Source of the DNA: CAXGTL01 sp964645705
Lineage (GTDB): Archaea; Nanobdellota; Nanobdellia; Woesearchaeales; CAXGTL01
Direction: 5' to 3'
Length of the DNA stretch: 50,528 bases
NCBI GenBank assembly: GCA_964645705.1
Contig: CAZYAB010000009.1
Coordinates: 1-50,528 of the forward strand
Shown in pieces: positions 1-8,661 of the stretch; within the stretch, counting starts at the first letter, position 1, and the number at the start of each line of letters is the position of its first letter. The position numbers and the translations under genes were made by a program. Under the pieces are notes generated by a model. It saw only the letters and a list, made by a program, of their open reading frames with translations, searched no databases and had not been told where the DNA came from.

Positions 1-1
1 G

Positions 2-472
2 GTTGCTAACAAAGTCTTGGATAATTACATGATTACAAGAGCAGAGAACTATCTTGAAGCTCATGAAAAAATAAAACAAAACAATTATGACTTTTACATA
101 GTTGATGGTTTCTTTTCATATGGTAAAACAATGCCAGAGGAAACAATTGATGAACTGTTTGCAGTAGAGGAAGCTTTTAACAAGATGCGATTTGAATACT
201 ATGCAGAGATTTTAGCTACAGGACAAGATAATGGCTGGTTACCAATGGGAGCATTATTAGCTAGAGACTTAAAGAACAAAGGAATAGAAAATTATCTTAT
301 TTGTTCAGCAGCAAATAATCATTCCTACACTTACCCTGCACTTGAAAAGATTGCAGATGAATGGGAACTAAAACTTTACCTATCTAATGATTATGGAAGA
401 CAAGTTCCGATAAAAACAACAGAGGAATATTGGACCAATGTTAAGAAAACAATAGATGAAAAATTATTATAA
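2..472 (+). CDS. Receiver-like hypothetical protein, 5' end cut by window
   Basis: The reading frame is open from base 2, so the true start probably lies upstream; the first internal start is TTG at 17. The visible part is about 156 residues, acidic, with the strand DFYIVDGFF followed by a long helical segment, then strands NYLICSA and LKLYLSND. This alternation resembles a CheY-like receiver fold without a clear phospho-acceptor pattern. Nothing identifies a partner kinase. Function unknown; the receiver-like reading is a weak inference from the strand pattern. Confidence 0.6.
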   Translation, partial: VANKVLDNYMITRAENYLEAHEKIKQNNYDFYIVDGFFSYGKTMPEETIDELFAVEEAFNKMRFEYYAEILATGQDNGWLPMGALLARDLKNKGIENYLICSAANNHSYTYPALEKIADEWELKLYLSNDYGRQVPIKTTEEYWTNVKKTIDEKLL

Positions 473-480
473 TTTTTTCT

Positions 481-1281
481 TCATTCTCCATACAACTGCA
501 AATGAATCTTAATATAATTAGAAGTACCATTATAATACTTAGAAACAATGTGTTTTTGAGACATTAATTCTAGGTTTCTTGATAATGATGCCTTAGGAAT
601 ACCTGTCAAATGCCTTAACTTAGTCTGACTACATTCTCCATCTTGATCAAGCAAAGCATCAACAATCTTTAGCTGTGTTTCATTAAGTGTTAACTTGATT
701 GTGTCTAGCTTTGTTTTGTTTAATGTTTTTTGTTTATGTTCTTTTTTTGTTTTGTCTTTTGTTTCACCACTTGCACCCACTAGATAAATAATCAACCCAA
801 CTACAATCAATGCCAAATAAAACCAATAAGACATGAAAAATGACTCATTACTATCAACACCAGAAAAAGAATACTGAACCTTTATATCTAAAATTTGGTC
901 TGTTCCAATAAAAGTCAATATTGTGTGCCCTTCATAATCTTCTACAAGTAACTTTGATTTAGAACCAATGTGATTTATTTTTACATGTTTTGGAAACTTT
1001 ATCTTAATAATATAATTTGATATTGTTTGGTCATTATTATACTCAACTAACCAGTACTTACCAGACTTTGATGTTAATTCAGATGTTGTTCCTTGGATTA
1101 TGTCCCCATCTAAACCTAAGTCAGAAAACAAATCAACATTAGTAATACCATCAACAACAGCATCTCCATTTTCCATTATTTCTATCTCTTGGTCAATGTA
1201 ATACTCTGTTGCTAATGTTGATGTGCTAAGTATGGCTATAATTAGTGTACAATATAATATTATATGCAATGATTTCTTCAT
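481..1281 (-). CDS. Membrane-anchored winged-helix protein
   Basis: 266 residues. An N-terminal signal peptide (residues 1-24) precedes an extracellular beta-rich domain (about 25-145), one transmembrane helix (about 149-169), a Lys-rich linker and a cytoplasmic C-terminal helix-turn-helix (about 195-260). The C-terminal part, with SQTKLRHLTGIPKASLSRNL, looks like a MarR/IclR-type DNA-binding domain. This one-component membrane regulator layout is common in archaea. It ends just after the upstream convergent gene and begins 7 bases from the lonB stop, so it is probably cotranscribed with lonB. Ligand and target genes cannot be seen. Confidence 0.75.
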   Translation of the reverse strand: MKKSLHIILYCTLIIAILSTSTLATEYYIDQEIEIMENGDAVVDGITNVDLFSDLGLDGDIIQGTTSELTSKSGKYWLVEYNNDQTISNYIIKIKFPKHVKINHIGSKSKLLVEDYEGHTILTFIGTDQILDIKVQYSFSGVDSNESFFMSYWFYLALIVVGLIIYLVGASGETKDKTKKEHKQKTLNKTKLDTIKLTLNETQLKIVDALLDQDGECSQTKLRHLTGIPKASLSRNLELMSQKHIVSKYYNGTSNYIKIHLQLYGE

Positions 1282-1288
1282 ATTATAC

Positions 1289-3262
1289 CTAGTTACGTAG
1301 TATCTTTTTTAAAATTTTCTCTTTTCCTTTCCAAACAAGAGAAACTTTTAGAACTTGTTGAATATTTTCAACAGGGATTATCTTTATTTTTTTTAATCTG
1401 TTCTTGTCAACTACAATGTCTTGTATATTTGCTTTTGGAACTAAAACTTGTTTTAAACCAGCATCAATTGCAGCTTCGACTTTAGCAGAAGCTCCTCCAA
1501 TAGGCAATACTTCACCTCTAACAGATAAACTGCCTGTCATTGCTGTGTCTTGCCTTACAGGTATCTTTTTCAAAGCACTTATCACAGATGTTGCAACTGC
1601 AATTGAAGCAGAATCTCCTTCAACACCTTCATATGTTTGTAAGAACTGTACATGAATATCTTTTGTTTCTTTTATATCTGTTCCAAAGTATTTCTTGATA
1701 ATGGCTGCAACATTTTTCACAGCTTCTTTTGCAATATCACCTAGCTTGCCAGTTGCAATTATTTCTGCAACTTTTCCACCAGCTGTAACTTCTGATTCAA
1801 TAGGTAAGATGATACCTGAAAATGCTCCTTCACCACCTATAACTGCTAATCCATTTACTCTACCAATTTTCTTGCCTTCTGTTATAATAACTTGGTAATC
1901 TTTTCTATGTTCAATATATTTGTCAGCAATCTGTTTTTCTAATGTTCTTGCAACTTTCCTTGCTCTAGTAATATGTTTTGGTTCAACTAATGAAGCTTTT
2001 TGTTCAATTGCAACATCTCCTGCAGCTCTTATCAAACCACCAAGTTCTCTTAATCTTAATGTTAGGTGACCTTTTCTATTAGCCATCTTTCTTGCTTCTC
2101 TAATTATAACATCAACAGCATTTTTTGAAAAATGTGGAATCTTTTTATCTTTTACAACTTCTTGTGCAACCAATTGTGCTACTTTCAATCTATTATCTGG
2201 TGTATCTTTCATTGTTATGTTCATGTAAACTTCATAACCATAACCTCTTATTCTAGAACGTAGAGCAGGATGCATTTTTTTAATTGTTTCAACATTACCT
2301 GCTGCAACAAGTATGAAATTACATGGAACAGGTTCTGTTCTAACCATTGCTCCTGCACTTCTCTCACTTTGACCTGTTATTGGATACTTGCCTTCTTGTA
2401 ATGATGTTAACAATTCTTGCTGTGTATGAGGGTGCAAAGTTGCAATCTCATCTACAAACAATACACCCATGTGTGCTTTATGTATCATTCCTGCTACAAC
2501 TCTTTCATGAGCAGGTGTTCCTAAACCACCGCTTTGGAATGGATCATGAAGAACATCTCCTAATAATGCTCCTGCGTGTGCACCTGTTGCATCCATAAAT
2601 GGTACTTTTTTTTTACCAAAATTGTCTACAATTGCTTTTGGTACTTGTGCTTTCCCATTCATTCTTTTACCTAGGTTAACGAATAATACAAATGCAACTA
2701 AGAAAACTAGTCCACCTAAAAAGAATGCTACAAACATGATTGCTGCTACTGTGTTGCCAAACTCAGCAGAGTAATGATTAAAAGCCCACCATGGCATGAT
2801 CATTGCTAAGATTACTAAAATAAACATTATCAAGTGCTGGTTCTTGAACATGCCACTACTTTTCAACCGAGCTTGTTGAACAAGTGTTCTTCCTTTGCCG
2901 CCTGGCATTGTCCTTATCAGTGGCTGGTTTTCATCATTTGGATTATGAAATGATAATACGTCTACCAACTTTTCTTTTGGAAGAAGCTCTGCTAAGCCAA
3001 TTCCAAGCATTGATTTTCCTGTGCCTGGTTCACCTATTAATAAGACGTGTCTTCTTTGTTTTGCTGCTTTTTTCATTACTTCGACTGCTTCGTCTTGGCC
3101 TAAGACTTGGTTGATTATTGCTTTGTCTACTTTGATGTCTTTTGTTGATTTGAAGTTTTTAAGAATTTGGGGTTTAGGTTGTTTTGTAATTGTTTTTTTA
3201 GTCTTTTTTCTAGAAATCTTTTTACTTCTACTACTACCCCTTTTTTTTACCCTTTTTGCCAT
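1289..3262 (-). CDS. lonB: Archaeal membrane-anchored Lon protease (LonB)
   Basis: 657 residues, the usual size for archaeal LonB, an ATP-dependent protease held in the membrane. After a very basic N-terminus comes an AAA+ domain with Walker A GEPGTGKS (77-84). Two membrane helices (about 143-160 and 171-196) are inserted between Walker A and Walker B (VLFVDEI, 267-273), the hallmark of LonB. The C-terminal peptidase domain carries the Ser-Lys dyad: Ser551 in EGDSASIAVA and Lys594 in GGASAKVEAA. The enzyme degrades misfolded soluble and membrane proteins. It is transcribed divergently from the structured element at 3312-3421. Confidence 0.96.
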   Translation of the reverse strand: MAKRVKKRGSSRSKKISRKKTKKTITKQPKPQILKNFKSTKDIKVDKAIINQVLGQDEAVEVMKKAAKQRRHVLLIGEPGTGKSMLGIGLAELLPKEKLVDVLSFHNPNDENQPLIRTMPGGKGRTLVQQARLKSSGMFKNQHLIMFILVILAMIMPWWAFNHYSAEFGNTVAAIMFVAFFLGGLVFLVAFVLFVNLGKRMNGKAQVPKAIVDNFGKKKVPFMDATGAHAGALLGDVLHDPFQSGGLGTPAHERVVAGMIHKAHMGVLFVDEIATLHPHTQQELLTSLQEGKYPITGQSERSAGAMVRTEPVPCNFILVAAGNVETIKKMHPALRSRIRGYGYEVYMNITMKDTPDNRLKVAQLVAQEVVKDKKIPHFSKNAVDVIIREARKMANRKGHLTLRLRELGGLIRAAGDVAIEQKASLVEPKHITRARKVARTLEKQIADKYIEHRKDYQVIITEGKKIGRVNGLAVIGGEGAFSGIILPIESEVTAGGKVAEIIATGKLGDIAKEAVKNVAAIIKKYFGTDIKETKDIHVQFLQTYEGVEGDSASIAVATSVISALKKIPVRQDTAMTGSLSVRGEVLPIGGASAKVEAAIDAGLKQVLVPKANIQDIVVDKNRLKKIKIIPVENIQQVLKVSLVWKGKEKILKKILRN

Positions 3263-3287
3263 ATATAGTTTACAGTGTAATTACTTA

Positions 3288-3297
3288 TTTATATATG
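3288..3297 (+). promoter_or_regulatory. Putative TATA box before the 3312-3421 element
   Basis: TTTATATATG lies about 25 bases upstream of the first stem of the structured element. That spacing fits an archaeal TATA box whose transcript begins at or near the stem and runs into the OB-fold gene. Confidence 0.45.
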
Positions 3298-3311
3298 TTT
3301 TTGTTTCCTGC

Positions 3312-3421
3312 GTGAACATGGCTCGTTCGCACTTTTCAATTGTTGCAATATAGCATGAAAAGCCCTGAAAGTCTTACGAATAATCTGGGTGCTCACTTGT
3401 CTTAACAGACGCCATGTACAC
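3312..3421 (+). ncRNA. Structured RNA-like leader element, copy A
   Basis: The ends pair: GTGAACATGGC (3312-3322) with GCCATGTACAC (3411-3421), 11 positions with one mismatch. Inside are CTTTTCA/TGAAAAG, a CCC/GGG helix, and a GTCT-TAAC-AGAC hairpin at 3399-3410. Two blocks recur in the element at 35211-35329: CGTTCGC (3324-3330) and a segment of about 34 bases (3377-3410) containing GCTCACTTGTCTTA. The 3' arm ends 5 bases before the start codon of the downstream OB-fold gene, so closing the outer helix would crowd the start. It may be a cis-regulatory leader or an independent small RNA; I do not recognise the family. Confidence 0.55.
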
Positions 3422-3426
3422 TAAAA

Positions 3427-3774
3427 ATGAATGAAAAAACACTACTAAAAATCTCTATCATAGGCTCATTATTAGGCTTGATCATTCTTTTTATGTTAGC
3501 TGAAAACATATCAATCAGTGATAAAGATATAGATAAACTTACAATGGATGATATTGAACAATCAGTTAAAGTAACTGGTATGGTTACAAAAGTTACTAAT
3601 AGGGAGAAAGTAATGTTCTTAGAAATATCAGAGAAAGCTAAAGTAAATGCATTGCTGTTTAAGAAAGGTAATGTTTCCATTGAAATGGGAGACTTGGTAG
3701 AGATAAGAGGCAAAGTAGATGAATATAATAATAAACCACAAATAATAATAAATCAAATAAAATTCATTGATTAA
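3427..3774 (+). CDS. Membrane-anchored OB-fold protein
   Basis: 115 residues. One N-terminal transmembrane helix (about 7-25) is followed by a short acidic linker and an OB-fold-like beta barrel (about 45-113), with the pattern VKVTGMVTKVTN, MFLEISE, KVNALLFKK, GDLVEIRGKVDEY and PQIIINQIKFI. This resembles the tRNA-anti/OB nucleic-acid-binding family often seen as small membrane proteins in DPANN archaea. Ligand unknown. It follows directly on the structured element at 3312-3421 and has no Shine-Dalgarno sequence, since the RNA stem occupies that space. Confidence 0.75.
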   Translation: MNEKTLLKISIIGSLLGLIILFMLAENISISDKDIDKLTMDDIEQSVKVTGMVTKVTNREKVMFLEISEKAKVNALLFKKGNVSIEMGDLVEIRGKVDEYNNKPQIIINQIKFID

Positions 3775-3889
3775 AAACCTTACCACTCAAAAATGCTCAC
3801 GAATATTTATATAGGATAATTCTAAAGACTATTGTATAGTGCTAATACTTTAGTACTTTAGCTAGCTAAAAAAAGGGGTGATATTAAAA

Positions 3890-4573
3890 ATGGCAGTAGA
3901 CTGGTCACAAGTTTTTAATGTGGACGCGTTCGTAGATCCATTAAGGATTCTGTGGGAAAATACAATTAACTTGATTCCAAATTTAATAGCAGCAATTATT
4001 ATTTTAATAATTGGAATCATAATAGCAGCAGTTCTAGATAGAGTGGTTACAATGATTCTACAGAAACTAGGTCTTGATAGAGAAATTGAGAAACTACATT
4101 TGTCAAAAGCAGTTGGAAAAGCACACATGTCAGAAATAATTGGAAAATTAGTAAAATGGTATGTGTTGATAATATTTTTAAGTGCTTTTGCAAAGATATT
4201 AGGTCCTGCAATCGGATCATTATCAGATCCATTAACACAGTTTGTAAGCTTTTTACCAAAAGTAATTGCAGCAGTGTTAATCGTGTTAGTAGGTTTGTTA
4301 ACAGGACACTATGTAGGATATTTTATCAGGAGCCACAGTAAGATGAAAGGGTCTAAATCAATTGGAGAGATGTTGAAGTATATTATCATAATAATGGTGA
4401 CATTGGTTGCATTAAGAACAATAAGTATTCCAGTGCAGTTGATAGAGTATGCTATATTGTTATTGTTAGGAGGATTTGCTCTTGCATTAGCATTGGCATT
4501 AGGTCTTAGCTTTGGTCTAGGATTAAAAGGACAAGCTGTTTCAAACTGGAAAAAGATAAGAAGAAGTTTTTAA
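3890..4573 (+). CDS. MscS-related conserved TM-helix membrane protein
   Basis: 227 residues from the ATG at 3890, chosen because GGGGTGAT (3875-3882) is a well placed Shine-Dalgarno; an upstream in-frame GTG overlaps that site. It has four hydrophobic segments, including a strongly predicted helix at about 24-45 and a Gly/Ala/Leu-rich last helix. It matches the conserved TM-helix repeat found in small MscS-like channel proteins. The cytoplasmic MscS beta domain is absent, so pore function is uncertain. Likely located in the cytoplasmic membrane, with a possible role in osmotic response. Confidence 0.8.
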   Translation: MAVDWSQVFNVDAFVDPLRILWENTINLIPNLIAAIIILIIGIIIAAVLDRVVTMILQKLGLDREIEKLHLSKAVGKAHMSEIIGKLVKWYVLIIFLSAFAKILGPAIGSLSDPLTQFVSFLPKVIAAVLIVLVGLLTGHYVGYFIRSHSKMKGSKSIGEMLKYIIIIMVTLVALRTISIPVQLIEYAILLLLGGFALALALALGLSFGLGLKGQAVSNWKKIRRSF

Positions 4574-4594
4574 TTATTTTTTTTTATTTTTTCT

Positions 4595-5392
4595 TTATTT
4601 ATTAACAACTAATTTTTCAGGTTTATCTCGAGACTTAGTTACAAACCATTTGTTCATATCAAGATCTAAACTTTTTAGAAAAATAGGTTGCATTGTAGAA
4701 AAAATGCAAAGGATAGCATCATCTCTGGCATATTGTTTGAACATTTCTAATACAGAAGGTGCTTGGATTTCCCAAAGATATGCATAAAATATGTCAATAT
4801 CATGTAAATCTATATTATGTTTTTTGTAGATATCTTTTTTACACATTGGGTGGAACCTTTTCAAATATGTTGATTTTTTCTTTAAAATGTTTGTGCTTAT
4901 GATTTTTTGTTCAATGTCTAGTGCAGTACTTTCTTTGTTTTTTCTTTTTTCAATATATTCTTTTGGATAATAACTTCCATGATAAACCTTTATTTCAATG
5001 CCTGATTCTATTAAATATTGTGCTTGTTTTACTATGTTTTTTGAACAATTGACAAGTTGTTTGTGTAATTCTATACAAATTACATTATAACCTCTGTATG
5101 CCCATGTTATTGATGATGAACCACTTCCTGAACCCAGATCAAGTACTCTTTGACCAGGTCTAATTATGCCTAAGCTTTCACCATAATTAATTATTTCCCA
5201 TAAACCTTCTGTATCAAATTGTTTACTACAGGTCATAGGAAACCAGTCATCTATGTCAAGTTTTGCTGCATCAGAATTTGCTTTTTCTATTAATTTGCCT
5301 AGTTCAGAGCACCAAGAATGCTTGTTTGCATATATTGATTTCTTTTGTTCACTGATTCCTAGATATCTTTTAATTGTTGATAAAAACCCCAT
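4595..5392 (-). CDS. SAM-dependent methyltransferase, substrate unknown
   Basis: 265 residues with a class I methyltransferase core. Motif I is VLDLGSGSGSSS (about residues 83-94), followed by an acidic strand end, VICIELHK. The N-terminal part is helical and the region between motif I and the C-terminus is Lys-rich. The C-terminal strand pattern includes DIFYAYLWEI and DAILCIFSTM. Nothing specifies the substrate. A TATA-like TTTATAAA lies upstream on the minus strand (about 5417). The start is the only well placed ATG. Confidence 0.75.
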   Translation of the reverse strand: MGFLSTIKRYLGISEQKKSIYANKHSWCSELGKLIEKANSDAAKLDIDDWFPMTCSKQFDTEGLWEIINYGESLGIIRPGQRVLDLGSGSGSSSITWAYRGYNVICIELHKQLVNCSKNIVKQAQYLIESGIEIKVYHGSYYPKEYIEKRKNKESTALDIEQKIISTNILKKKSTYLKRFHPMCKKDIYKKHNIDLHDIDIFYAYLWEIQAPSVLEMFKQYARDDAILCIFSTMQPIFLKSLDLDMNKWFVTKSRDKPEKLVVNK

Positions 5393-5456
5393 GTGAAATA
5401 TTGGTGGAAAGAAGTTTATAAAAGTTTGTAATAAAAAAATAAAAAAAATAAAATAT

Positions 5457-5810
5457 TTATTTTGTTTTAGAAAGTTTTAGTATTGCTCTTAATGCTACTA
5501 CTATTAATGCTGGTACGATGAAAGCCATTAAACTTTCAAATAACCCTACTAAAAATGGTCCTAGCATGTGTACTTCTCCTAAGATATCAACTCCGCCAAA
5601 TTTAGCAACCAGTACTAAAGCCAGTGCAGTTAGCAGATAGTCTTTTGTTTCTTTTCCAGTGATGTTTAAGAAACCTACGATTAAACCTAGCAGAACTAAT
5701 AGTAAGTAAAGCCAAAGCTTTGCTTCGCCTAGTTGTGATGAAGCTAATCCAAGAACTAATGCTAAAACAGCACCAATAACAAAACTGTAATAACCAATTT
5801 TCTTTTCCAT
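5457..5810 (-). CDS. Small four-helix membrane protein
   Basis: 117 residues, almost entirely hydrophobic, with about four transmembrane segments (roughly 7-26, 30-48, 56-75 and 85-110) and short basic ends. No catalytic motif is visible. The start is the ATG at 5808-5810, preceded by GGAGGTCGACCG on the coding strand. The scaffold gap begins 49 bases upstream, but the leader sequence is repeated on the other side of the gap, so the promoter region is probably known. Function unknown. Confidence 0.7.
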   Translation of the reverse strand: MEKKIGYYSFVIGAVLALVLGLASSQLGEAKLWLYLLLVLLGLIVGFLNITGKETKDYLLTALALVLVAKFGGVDILGEVHMLGPFLVGLFESLMAFIVPALIVVALRAILKLSKTK

Positions 5811-5859
5811 ATTCGGTCGACCTCCTTTTTATTGTTAACAATATTATAATTTATAGATT
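5805..5859. repeat. Contig-end duplicate, left of gap
   Basis: These 55 bases are identical to 5960-6014 on the other side of the run of Ns. The simplest reading is two contig ends that overlap and were scaffolded without being merged. Confidence 0.85.
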
Positions 5860-5959
5860 NNNNNNNNNNNNNNNNNNNNNNNNNNNNNNNNNNNNNNNNN
5901 NNNNNNNNNNNNNNNNNNNNNNNNNNNNNNNNNNNNNNNNNNNNNNNNNNNNNNNNNNN
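5860..5959. other. Assembly gap of 100 N
   Basis: Exactly 100 unknown bases, a standard scaffold spacer. Because the same 55 bases flank both sides, the real gap length may be zero or negative. Alternatively a true tandem repeat collapsed here. Confidence 0.95.
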
Positions 5960-6014
5960 TTCCATATTCGGTCGACCTCCTTTTTATTGTTAACAATATT
6001 ATAATTTATAGATT
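5960..6014. repeat. Contig-end duplicate, right of gap
   Basis: Exact copy of 5805-5859, including the first codon and Shine-Dalgarno of the small membrane protein gene. Any reading frame spanning the Ns is therefore artificial. Confidence 0.85.
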
Positions 6015-6066
6015 GTTTATTTATAAAGTTTTTGGAATTTGTTTATAAATAATAGAAAAAATAAGA

Positions 6067-6220
6067 TAGCCCGTCGCGGAGTTTCGCATAAGATTCGAAC
6101 CGCGGTCCATGCCTTTCTGCGACAGCAGAAAGACCAGAAAATCTCTGATTTTCGCTGCCTCCAAAGGGCACGATGAATGACCTTCCTTTATCAGGAAATT
6201 GGCCACTACACTAACGGGCT
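6067..6220 (-). tRNA. tRNA-Gln (TTG) with three introns
   Basis: Acceptor AGCCCGT pairs with ACGGGCT, discriminator A, no encoded CCA. The anticodon loop reads CTTTGGA, giving anticodon TTG. Three introns can be removed by bulge-helix-bulge logic: 22 nt in the D loop (6177-6198; central helix GGCC/GGTC, bulges AAT and ATT), 46 nt at 37/38 (6115-6160), and 13 nt in the T loop (6081-6093; TTCG/CGAA, bulges AAT and ACT). The product is 73 nt with the typical archaeal GGCCAATCAT D loop. The 37/38 intron holds hairpins, one being GAAAATC-AGA-GATTTTC. Confidence 0.92.
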
Positions 6221-6267
6221 ATGTAATAGAAAAAGAAATAGGTTGTTTATAAATGTAACTAAAATTT

Positions 6268-7002
6268 TTATTCTTTCCACTGGTCCAAAGCTTGTTCTTC
6301 AACAAAATGCATTGTTTTGCTTGGTATGATAAGACAATAAGGTGCATCTCCATAAACATAATTACCAATCTTTTCTAAAGTGTCTGTTCTTATTACAAAA
6401 TCATCTCCACCTAACCTCGCACAGCCAATGCATAATGTGTTCTTACTTATGCCATTTCTTATTAGGTAATCTGAGGCTTGTTTTATTGATAAGTATGAAT
6501 TGTTCAATGGGTCTAGGTCTAGTAAGAATAATGTGTGTAAATTTACTGATTGATTATCTTTAAGTGCTTTAATTGGTGCTTTTACTTGTTCATTATGAAA
6601 AGGAATGCTTACAACTCTGCCGAATTTGTAAAGTTCTAGTCCTACAATGCCGATTGCATTTAAAACCGATGCATTGTTGATTATGTTAACTTTTATTCCT
6701 AGTTTCTTTGCTTGTAACATTATTGTCATGTGAGTTGTTGCTGAAAACACGTCTCCTATGATTAGTAAAGATACTTTCTTAGTCTTTGCTTGTTCTAAAA
6801 ACGGCTGCTTACTTTCCACCAATTCACGATTTGCTATGATTATCTTTTTTCCATATAATCTTTCTAATTGTTCAATACTGCAGCTTAACTTTGAAGTGTA
6901 GAATTCTAGATAGACAAAGTCTGATTCTTTTATTAATTCTAGTCCTTTCAAACTAATGTCTTTGTGATTATTTAGTCCAATGCCAATGATGTTTAGTGTC
7001 AT
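6268..7002 (-). CDS. dphB: Diphthine synthase (diphthamide biosynthesis methyltransferase)
   Basis: 244 residues, slightly shorter than typical DphB (about 260). The tetrapyrrole-methylase-type SAM fold shows in the N-terminal MTLNIIGIGLN, the GDVFSATTH loop (about 83-91) and GKKIIIANRELVE. DphB methylates the modified histidine of elongation factor 2 to make the diphthamide precursor, in the cytoplasm. A TATA-like CCTTTAAAAAAAC lies about 25 bases upstream on the minus strand, so the message is probably leaderless. No other diphthamide gene is adjacent. Confidence 0.93.
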   Translation of the reverse strand: MTLNIIGIGLNNHKDISLKGLELIKESDFVYLEFYTSKLSCSIEQLERLYGKKIIIANRELVESKQPFLEQAKTKKVSLLIIGDVFSATTHMTIMLQAKKLGIKVNIINNASVLNAIGIVGLELYKFGRVVSIPFHNEQVKAPIKALKDNQSVNLHTLFLLDLDPLNNSYLSIKQASDYLIRNGISKNTLCIGCARLGGDDFVIRTDTLEKIGNYVYGDAPYCLIIPSKTMHFVEEQALDQWKE

Positions 7003-7298
7003 GATTCTTGATTATGTGGTTTGTTTTTTTAAAGGTTTTGGTAGGCAAAATGCTAAAAACTTTTAATCAAAAAAACTATTAAAAACTTTATTTTCATATA
7101 TGAATTATATTTAAAAAATAGTAATTTTGGGTTCTCATTTTTGAGTGAACACAAAGTCTTGATGAGAAAAATAAAAAAAATAATTTTGATTTTATCGACG
7201 ATAAAATAAAAAAAATTAAAAATTTTAAGCAGGAATATATATGTTAAATAAACGTAAAGTTTATATATTAGTTCATCATAAAAATATATAGAATTAAG
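7003..7298. other. Gene-free AT-rich upstream region of ftsZ1
   Basis: I see no convincing gene here. The stretch carries the dphB promoter on the minus strand, a 9-bp palindrome ATTTTATCG-A-CGATAAAAT near 7191-7209, a small ATAAAC/GTTTAT hairpin and candidate TATA boxes (for example GTTTATATATTA near 7259) that would place a transcription start just before the hairpin array at 7299. Confidence 0.5.
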
Positions 7299-7382
7299 GG
7301 TTTTTGGCGGAAAACCACTTATTAATTGTTTTGGCGAACAATTAATGATTTGGCGAAAAATTTATCGAATTTTGGCGAATTC
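7299..7382 (+). promoter_or_regulatory. Array of four hairpins with TTGGCG-type loops upstream of ftsZ1
   Basis: Four successive hairpins present nearly the same loop on different stems: GGTTTT-TGGCGG-AAAACC (7299-7316), ATTAATTGTT-TTGGCG-AACAATTAAT (7321-7346), ATTT-GGCGAA-AAAT (7348-7361) and GAATT-TTGGCG-AATTC (7367-7382). Spacers are 1-5 bases. Different stems with a fixed loop suggest repeated sites for a loop-reading RNA-binding protein, by analogy with CsrA sites. They may lie in the ftsZ1 leader, but TATA-like sequences at about 7410 and 7445 leave the transcription start open. Confidence 0.6.
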
Positions 7383-7531
7383 TAAGTAGAATATACATTG
7401 AAGTAATATATAAAGGTTGTGGTGCTTTAAAATATATTTTATAAAATATAAGTAAGTGCAAATGACAACAAAAAACATTACTAAAAAGGTATTCGAAAGA
7501 TAAAATAAAAAAATACGAGGGGTGAAGCGAT

Positions 7532-8602
7532 ATGGATTTTATCGTAGAAAACGCAATGAATAATGCAGGCAACCAATTTGATGGTATGCAAGTTGGCCAA
7601 GCAAACATAAAAGTTATTGGTACTGGAGGTGCTGGTAACAATATGGTGAGTTGGTTATATAGAAAAGGTGTGAAAGGAGCAGAAATAGTTGCTTGTAACA
7701 CAGACCAACAGCACATTAATATCAGTGATGCTGATAGAAAGTTCCTTATTGGAAGGGATTTAACAAGAGGACTTGGTTGTGGAGGTTTTCCTGAAAAAGG
7801 AAATGAAGCTGCTAAAGAAAGCATCTCAGAAATCAAAGAAGCTGTTAAAGGATCTGACATGGTCTTTGTTTGCGCAGGAATGGGAGGCGGAACAGGAACA
7901 GGTTCAGCAAGTGTAATTGCTCAAGCTTCTAAAGATGCTGGTGCAATTGTTATTGGAACAGTAACAATGCCATTCAACATTGAAAGAGCAAGAGTAGATA
8001 AAGCTGAATTCGGATTACAACAACTAAGACAAGTTTCTGATACTGTAATTGTAATTGACAATAATAGATTAGTTCAAATTGCAGGTAACTTGCCAATACA
8101 ACAAGCATTCGCAGTTGCAAATGAATTAATATCTACAATGATAAAAGGAATTGTAGAAACAATTGCTGTTCCTAGTTTAGTAAACCTAGATTATGCAGAT
8201 GTAAAAGCAATAATGACACAAGGAGGAGTAGCTGCTATTGGTGTTGGATGTTCTGACACAAATAATAGAGTAGAGGAAGCTGTAAAAGGAGCACTTAGTA
8301 ATCCTTTGCTAGATATCAGCTATGAAGGTGCAACAGGTGCATTAATACATGTATGCGGTGGACCAGACATGACTCTTGATGAAGTAAGCAGAGTTGGTGA
8401 ACTTGTAACAGAAACACTAGATGATGATGCAAATGTTATCTGGGGTGCAAGAATCCTTGATACTATGAAAGGAAAATTAACAGTAATGACAATTATCACT
8501 GGTGTAAAATCACCTTGGATACTTGGAAAAGCTGATCACAGAAGACCTAATAGAGAATCAGAACAAATAAGCAGAGAACTAGGTATAGAAATAGTAAGGT
8601 AA
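7532..8602 (+). CDS. ftsZ1: Cell division GTPase FtsZ, paralogue 1
   Basis: 356 residues. The tubulin-like GTPase domain carries the glycine-rich loop TGGAGNN (31-37), the signature GGGTGTGSA (118-126) and the T7 loop NLDYAD (218-223), which completes the active site of the next subunit. FtsZ polymerises at the division site under the membrane. GGGGTGA sits 9 bases before the ATG. The C-terminus is short and ends in LGIEIVR, nearly the same as the end of the second FtsZ in this window; such tails bind membrane anchors like SepF in archaea. A leader of up to about 240 bases precedes it. Confidence 0.97.
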   Translation: MDFIVENAMNNAGNQFDGMQVGQANIKVIGTGGAGNNMVSWLYRKGVKGAEIVACNTDQQHINISDADRKFLIGRDLTRGLGCGGFPEKGNEAAKESISEIKEAVKGSDMVFVCAGMGGGTGTGSASVIAQASKDAGAIVIGTVTMPFNIERARVDKAEFGLQQLRQVSDTVIVIDNNRLVQIAGNLPIQQAFAVANELISTMIKGIVETIAVPSLVNLDYADVKAIMTQGGVAAIGVGCSDTNNRVEEAVKGALSNPLLDISYEGATGALIHVCGGPDMTLDEVSRVGELVTETLDDDANVIWGARILDTMKGKLTVMTIITGVKSPWILGKADHRRPNRESEQISRELGIEIVR

Positions 8603-8661
8603 AACTTTTATTGACTGCAGTGGGGAGCGAATTAGCTTCACTGTGGTTTTTATGTTTACAT

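Noticed and set aside
5762..5965. Open frame running through the Ns
   Set aside because: It joins two duplicate contig ends across unknown bases and cannot be real.
7299..7382. CRISPR array
   Set aside because: The repeated unit is only 6-7 bases, sits in hairpin loops and spacing varies; no cas genes are nearby.
7342..7860. 172-residue antisense frame over the ftsZ1 start and hairpin array
   Set aside because: A mirror of the FtsZ1 coding frame with low-complexity ends; no promoter or Shine-Dalgarno.
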